A stretch of DNA of 64,000 bases from Collinsella aerofaciens. Its GTDB lineage: Bacteria; Actinomycetota; Coriobacteriia; Coriobacteriales; Coriobacteriaceae. Position numbers and translations under genes: made by a program. The stretch covers positions 430,264-494,263 of the forward strand of contig NZ_CABJDK010000001.1 in NCBI RefSeq assembly GCF_902364355.1. The letters are read 5' to 3'. Under the pieces are notes generated by a model. The model had not been told where the DNA came from, made no database searches, and saw only the letters and a list, made by a program, of their open reading frames with translations. This document shows positions 59,876-64,000 of this stretch, piece by piece (position 1 is the stretch's first letter; every line of letters begins with the position of its first letter).

Positions 59876-61393
59876 ATGGGAACTTATCATAGTACACGAG
59901 GACGCACTTTATCGTGCTCAAGTAAGGTGGCAATCCGTACTGGCATCGCTCCCGACGGGGGTTTGTTTGTCTCGGACGAGCTCGGCACCCAGCAGGTCGA
60001 TATCAGCTCGCTTGCAGATAAATCGTACTTTGAAATCGCTCAAGATGTGTTGGGAATGTTACTGAATGATTACACGACCGAAGAAATTTCGGCGTGTGTC
60101 GACGAAGCATACCGCGGCACGTTCGCGAGCGAAGAGGTTACGCCGCTCGTCAAACTCGATGCCGCACCGGGCGCCGACGCCCCTCAGACCTATGTGATGG
60201 AGCTCTTTGGCGGCCCCACAAGCGCCTTCAAGGACGTCGCCTTGCAGATGCTCCCCCGCCTCATGGCCCGTACTTCCGCCAAGGACGGCGGCGCCGAGCG
60301 CATCATGATCGTCACCGCCACGTCGGGCGACACCGGCAAGGCCGCACTCGCCGGTTTTGCCGACGCTCCGGGGACGGGCATCACCGTCTTTTATCCCGAA
60401 GGCAAAGTCAGCCGCGTGCAGAATCTGCAGATGTCCACACAGGAGGGCGATAACGTCGCCGTCTGCGGCATCCGCGGTAACTTCGACGACGCCCAGAGTG
60501 CCGTCAAGCGCATCTTTGCCGATAAGGAACTTGCCGAGCGCTTGGAGGCCGCCGGCACGGTGCTTTCGAGCGCCAACTCCATCAACGTCGGCCGCCTGGT
60601 GCCGCAGGTTGTCTACTACTTTGCCGCCTATGCGCAGCTGCTGCGCGCCAGCGCCATTGTGGCCGGCGACGCCGTTGAGTTCTGCGTGCCGACTGGCAAC
60701 TTTGGCGATATCCTGGCCGGCTACTACGCCAAGCGCATGGGTCTGCCCGTCGCCAAGCTCATCGTCGCGAGCGACAAGAACAACGTGCTCGCTGACTTCC
60801 TGACCACCGGCGTCTACGACCGCAACCGTCCGTTCTTCACGACTATCTCGCCGTCGATGGACATTCTCATTAGCTCCAATCTGGAGCGCATGCTCTACTT
60901 CTTATCCGACGGCGACTGCGAGCTCGTAGCCGGCCTTATGGAGCAGCTGGCACAGACGGGTCGCTACGAGGTGCCCGCCGAGCTGCTGGCAAAGATCCAG
61001 AGCGTGTTTGGCTGCGGTTGGGCCAGCGAGGACGAGGTCCGCGCTGCCATCAAGAACTGCTGGGATGCAAACGGCTATGTGATCGACCCGCACACCGCTT
61101 GCGGCTATCACGTCTTTGAAAAGGTCGCCCCCGCCGAGGGCGCCAAGGCCCGCGTGCTGCTTTCGACCGCCAGCCCCTACAAGTTCCCGCGCGCCTGCTG
61201 CGACGCGCTGGGGCTCGACGTTCCCGAAGACGACTTTGAGGCTATGCGCGTGCTCGAGCAGGCAACCAACACGGTCGCCCCGACCCAGCTCGCCGAACTC
61301 GAGTCCAAGCCCGTCCGCTTCGAAGACGTCTGCGACGTCGATGAGATGGCAAGCTACGTCGAGTCTGCAGCAAAACGAATGAGCACCAACTAA
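59876..61393 (+). CDS. thrC: Threonine synthase
   Basis: A 505-residue PLP enzyme that makes threonine from O-phosphohomoserine. The N-terminal motif SSKVAIRTGIAPDGGLFVSD is typical of the long ThrC type, the PLP Lys is in LFGGPTSAFKDVALQMLPRL, and the phosphate-binding loop is VTATSGDTGKAALAGFADAP. PTGNFGDILAGYYAKRMGLP is also typical. Start at MGTYHSTRG (59876) with GGAG ten bases upstream; the frame to 59831 is not supported. Followed by its own terminator and element D, then thrB. Confidence 0.95.
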   Translation: MGTYHSTRGRTLSCSSKVAIRTGIAPDGGLFVSDELGTQQVDISSLADKSYFEIAQDVLGMLLNDYTTEEISACVDEAYRGTFASEEVTPLVKLDAAPGADAPQTYVMELFGGPTSAFKDVALQMLPRLMARTSAKDGGAERIMIVTATSGDTGKAALAGFADAPGTGITVFYPEGKVSRVQNLQMSTQEGDNVAVCGIRGNFDDAQSAVKRIFADKELAERLEAAGTVLSSANSINVGRLVPQVVYYFAAYAQLLRASAIVAGDAVEFCVPTGNFGDILAGYYAKRMGLPVAKLIVASDKNNVLADFLTTGVYDRNRPFFTTISPSMDILISSNLERMLYFLSDGDCELVAGLMEQLAQTGRYEVPAELLAKIQSVFGCGWASEDEVRAAIKNCWDANGYVIDPHTACGYHVFEKVAPAEGAKARVLLSTASPYKFPRACCDALGLDVPEDDFEAMRVLEQATNTVAPTQLAELESKPVRFEDVCDVDEMASYVESAAKRMSTN

Positions 61394-61405
61394 ACCCCTT
61401 ATTAA

Positions 61406-61438
61406 GCGCCGGCGAAAGCCGGCGCACCTTCTTTTTAT
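61406..61438 (+). terminator. Intrinsic terminator of thrC
   Basis: GCGCCGGC-GAAA-GCCGGCGC, a perfect 8-bp stem with a GNRA tetraloop, then ACCTTCTTTTTATT. Confidence 0.9.
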
Positions 61439-61468
61439 TAAGCTTTCGGGATGATGACGAGCATGCGA

Positions 61469-61580
61469 GCGGGTCTGGCCGTTTAGTTCGTCGCGAGTTC
61501 CGCACGAGCCGGAAAGCACTTAATGTGCTTTCCGAGCGAGCCAGGACTGCCCGAGCAGCGAACTAAACGGCCAGACCCGC
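61469..61580. repeat. Long hairpin between thrC and thrB (element D, degenerate relative)
   Basis: 22-bp perfect outer stem (61469-61490 / 61559-61580) and inner GGAAAGCAC/GTGCTTTCC. TTCCGCA and AGGAC stand at the loop positions where elements A-C have their constant bases, but in the reverse orientation and without the 4-bp middle stem. The thrB ribosome site begins right after it. Confidence 0.75.
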
Positions 61581-61594
61581 CCAGGAGGACCCAC

Positions 61595-62476
61595 ATGATC
61601 AAAATCACCGTCCCAGCAACCAGCGCCAACCTAGGCATCGGCTACGACACCCTCGGCATGGCCGTCAGCCTCTACTCGCACTTCACCTTCGAGCGTACCG
61701 ACAAGCTCACCATCACGGGCTGCCCCGAGGAGTTCCAAAACGAGAACAACCTGGTCTATGTGAGCTTTGTCGATGCTCTGGCCGCTTGGGGCGAGCCGGC
61801 CTTTCCCGTCGCTATCGACATTCAGACCGATGTACCCGTCGCCCGCGGCCTGGGTTCCAGCTCCACCTGCGTCGTCGCGGGCATCATGGCAGCCGCCGCG
61901 CTGACGGGCCACACCGTCGACCGCGCCGAGCTCGTCCGCATCGCCACCGAGGTCGAGGGCCATCCCGACAACGTCGCCCCCGCTATCCTGGGCGGCGCCG
62001 TCTGTTCCTTTACGCCGACCGATTCGCTCCCCCAGTGCCTGCGCTACGAGGTGAGCGACAAGCTTCGTTTTATTACTGTGATTCCGCCCTACGAGGTGCA
62101 TACGAGCGAGGCTCGCAAGGTTGTGCCGCAGGAGATTCCACTCTCCACCGCCGTGTGGCAGATGGGCCGCATCGCCGGCATGACGCGCGGCCTGGAGACC
62201 GGCGACCTTGACCTGATTGCCGCCGCCAACGACGACCGCATCCAGGAGCCCTATCGCCGCCGCCTGATTCCCGATTACAACGCTGTGCGCGACACCTGCC
62301 TTAACGGCGGCGCCAAGACCATCTGGATCAGTGGCTCCGGCTCGACCCTTATGGCTGTAACCGATGACACTATCGTAGCCAAGTTCCTGCAGGTCAAGCT
62401 GCGCGAGCAGTTCCCCAAATGCGACACGCACATTCTGACGTGCGACACCGAGGGCGCTCAAATCGAGTACCTGTAG
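61595..62476 (+). CDS. thrB: Homoserine kinase
   Basis: A 293-residue GHMP kinase that phosphorylates homoserine to O-phosphohomoserine, the substrate of ThrC. Motif 1 is KITVPATSANLGIGYDTLGM, motif 2 (ATP loop) is VPVARGLGSSSTCVVAGIMA, and motif 3 is IWISGSGSTLMAVTDD. The length is normal. Start at MIKITVPATS (61595) with AGGAGG six bases upstream; the longer frame to 61523 crosses the hairpin. It follows thrC (200 bp) on the same strand, and element B begins 21 bp after its stop. Confidence 0.95.
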   Translation: MIKITVPATSANLGIGYDTLGMAVSLYSHFTFERTDKLTITGCPEEFQNENNLVYVSFVDALAAWGEPAFPVAIDIQTDVPVARGLGSSSTCVVAGIMAAAALTGHTVDRAELVRIATEVEGHPDNVAPAILGGAVCSFTPTDSLPQCLRYEVSDKLRFITVIPPYEVHTSEARKVVPQEIPLSTAVWQMGRIAGMTRGLETGDLDLIAAANDDRIQEPYRRRLIPDYNAVRDTCLNGGAKTIWISGSGSTLMAVTDDTIVAKFLQVKLREQFPKCDTHILTCDTEGAQIEYL

Positions 62477-62497
62477 ACATCGCCGATCGGTCTGTCC

Positions 62498-62626
62498 GGG
62501 CCACCCAGGGGCATCCCCTTAAAAACGTCCTCGCACTTGAGGCCCGCTTATCCCGCTCCTTCGGAGCTGCGGATAAGCGGGCCTCGTGCTGCGGAATGTT
62601 TTTAAGGGGACGCCCTTGGGCGGCCC
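62498..62626 (+). repeat. Long hairpin behind thrB (element B)
   Basis: Outer stem with a central CCCCTTAAAAA/TTTTTAAGGGG run, constant loop CGTCCTC facing TGCGGAATG, 4-bp stem GCAC/GTGC, 15-bp inner stem GAGGCCCGCTTATCC and apical GCTCC-TTC-GGAGC. Same plan as 57041-57170 and 48342-48526. Confidence 0.88.
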
Positions 62627-62764
62627 TACAACAACATTGCCGGCGATGTCTACAGGGACCCACGCTTTGAAAGGGCGCCGGGCTGATAGTTTGGCTTTTT
62701 ATTGGTAGGGGCTCTTGCTAGGCTGGAGCACTTCCTAGAGGCGGGCATCGGCTGTGTGCTTGGT

Positions 62765-63463
62765 TTAGGCGGCGCTGGTTTCTTTGTATTCGAAGACTGG
62801 TTCTAGGAGGTCTTCGATGTTGCAGTGGAGGGCTTTTGCTATGGCTCTTACGCTTGTAACCGAAGCTTCATTGATGTTTCTCTGGCGCTGCTCGTACATT
62901 TGGATTGAGCGGAGTGATACGCCCGATTCGTATGCCAGGTCTTGTTGGGTTTTCTTGAGCCTCTTTCTTGCTTGCGCCAGTTTAGTTTGACGAGGTGTTT
63001 TCTTCGCCATATCGCAAATAAGACGCGCCACACGTTCCTCTGAGGCTTCATGCCAGGGATAGTACAGACCGCGCAGCGCATCAAATGGAACGACATGCAG
63101 CAGATCTTCGAAAGACTCCCCTAAACGCCACTGCAGGTATGCCAGCATCCAGCCCGCCCAATATTCCGGCGTCTTCTCAAATCGATAGGTGCAGTCCGGT
63201 ATAGGCCTGTTTTGATAGCCCGATCTTTCAGCGATAAGCGCGAACAGCTCAACGCCCGATTTTCCCGATACGACCCATGCGTTGCCGCGTTCGAACTCGC
63301 GAGCTACGCCGCTGAGGCAAAAGAGTTCAGCAACTTCCGATCCCTCTGCTCCATAATCATTAACGGCATAGTCAAAGCAGTCGCCTAGGTTGTTCATTGC
63401 GTCCTCGAGGTAATAGACGGGATATGTCCTACTCGGCCCACAATCCGTTAACTCTTGGATCAT
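62765..63463 (-). CDS. Helix-turn-helix protein paired with DUF3990
   Basis: A 232-residue protein. The N-terminal half (YYLEDAMNNLGDCFDYAVND, then GVAREFERGNAWVVSGKSGV) is a domain usually found beside DUF3990 genes; the C-terminal XRE-type helix-turn-helix (~150-215) has KKTQQDLAYESGVSLRSIQM. The frame begins inside the end of the DUF3990 gene (ATG 63463, no ribosome site); an ATG at 63397 has GAGG but cuts the N-terminal motif, so the true start is uncertain. The pairing of a possible ADP-ribosyltransferase with an HTH protein resembles toxin-antitoxin organisation. Confidence 0.72.
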   Translation of the reverse strand: MIQELTDCGPSRTYPVYYLEDAMNNLGDCFDYAVNDYGAEGSEVAELFCLSGVAREFERGNAWVVSGKSGVELFALIAERSGYQNRPIPDCTYRFEKTPEYWAGWMLAYLQWRLGESFEDLLHVVPFDALRGLYYPWHEASEERVARLICDMAKKTPRQTKLAQARKRLKKTQQDLAYESGVSLRSIQMYEQRQRNINEASVTSVRAIAKALHCNIEDLLEPVFEYKETSAA

Positions 63464-64000
63464 TTAAATCAACCCTCCCTGCCATCAAATCCCTAATGTC
63501 GACACCCTCGGTGTCAAATCCGTTTATCGTATCCAGATACTTACGTCGAGCATTCTGTTCTCGCTCAAATCGTTTGGGATAAAACTCAGCTCCCGAGGCC
63601 TGCTTCCAATCGCGGAACCTGATCGCCGAGAACGCGCGCTCACTCATAAGAGCGTATTGGATGCCCAAATCGCCCAAACGCATAATGAGTTGCAGTTGCC
63701 TGAGCGAGATCATGCCGTTAACGAACTGTCTTGCAAACGAAAAGTAGGAATCGTCGGCGCGATAGCCTCGAATAACATCATAGGGAGAAATATCAATCAG
63801 GCAGTTATCCAGCAGATAGCGAAGTCCTTCGCGTGCCAGCGGCGTCGAGACATTAAACTCCCGGTTGTCGGCCAAAATCGCAAGCCAATTAAGAATTGAA
63901 AACTCCCCGGACTCCAAATCCAAGACCGCGAGACCATCCATATCGAGCTCATATCGATTCGCGATACCATCGGACTCGGTCCGGCATGCCCATTCCATCG
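63429..64000 (-). CDS. DUF3990 protein, 5' end outside window
   Basis: The visible 190 codons run off the right edge of the window. The ADP-ribosyltransferase-like DUF3990 pattern is recognisable (NRYELDMDGLAVLDLESGEF, then SILNWLAILADNREFNVSTP, DVIRGYRADDSYFSFARQFV and GISLRQLQ-like NGMISLRQLQLIMRLGDLGI). The N-terminal catalytic portion with the His/Tyr of the ART fold lies outside. It is followed with overlap by the HTH gene, so the two form one transcript. A toxin role is inferred from the partner, not shown. Confidence 0.72.
   Translation of the reverse strand, partial: MEWACRTESDGIANRYELDMDGLAVLDLESGEFSILNWLAILADNREFNVSTPLAREGLRYLLDNCLIDISPYDVIRGYRADDSYFSFARQFVNGMISLRQLQLIMRLGDLGIQYALMSERAFSAIRFRDWKQASGAEFYPKRFEREQNARRKYLDTINGFDTEGVDIRDLMAGRVDLNDPRVNGLWAE

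Overview
The window is about 64 kb of GC-rich bacterial chromosome. It is densely packed, has no rRNA, tRNA, prophage or transposase that I could find, and best fits a gut Coriobacteriia genome of the Collinsella type. That placement is an inference from high GC codon use, the AmaP/DUF2273/Asp23 trio, an actinobacterial gene mix and very abundant short palindromic intergenic elements; no 16S sequence is present to confirm it.

Layout. 1-9.7 kb (mostly minus strand): a zinc-ribbon membrane protein cut by the window edge, a YitT protein, the amaP-DUF2273-asp23 envelope operon, yebC, a large DUF6020 membrane protein, lgt, a NifU-type scaffold, a dCMP deaminase and coaX. 9.9-15 kb: an OPT transporter, a DUF389 membrane protein, a small anchored protein and a 3-hydroxyacyl-CoA dehydrogenase. 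15-20.7 kb: a 1593-residue activase/dehydratase-type fusion with its TetR regulator. 20.8-21.3 kb: a probable type I toxin-antitoxin locus. 21.3-27 kb: a HAD phosphatase, an MFS exporter with a TetR regulator, a P-II protein beside an internally deleted ammonium transporter, and two membrane/HD proteins. 27-33.7 kb: a dxs-like gene and a complete polar amino acid ABC system ending in a class I glutamine amidotransferase. 33.8-37.3 kb: an AT-richer ABC exporter plus XRE/DUF2975 island. 37.5-39.8 kb: an Hpt protein and a GGDEF-like/REC/HD-GYP regulator. 40-50.5 kb: enzymes (hydrolase, radical SAM, methionine aminopeptidase, 2-hydroxyacid dehydrogenase, M18 peptidase, Ntn-type amidase, phosphofructokinase) and an XRE membrane regulator. 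50.5-56.5 kb: a FtsX-type ABC transporter, an AIM24 protein, a decayed histidine kinase and an alkylguanine methyltransferase. 57-62.6 kb: the aspartate-family pathway (asd, lysC, thrC, thrB). 62.7-64 kb: an HTH/DUF3990 pair cut by the right edge.

The most unusual content is between the genes. (1) Long hairpins behind pfkA, asd and thrB share an invariant internal loop (CGTCCTC facing TGCGGAAnG) although the stems on both sides differ and covary; a degenerate relative lies between thrC and thrB. (2) About a dozen short hairpins carry a constant GGGACAG or GGGGTCAGG core inside varying stems, and six of them begin exactly at a TAA stop codon. (3) Six copies of a 15-17 bp word alternate in orientation every ~40 bp behind dxs. 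(4) A 41-residue hydrophobic/basic peptide with a near-perfect Shine-Dalgarno faces a convergent antisense promoter. Operators proposed here are palindromes seen in the sequence; their protein partners are inferred from position.
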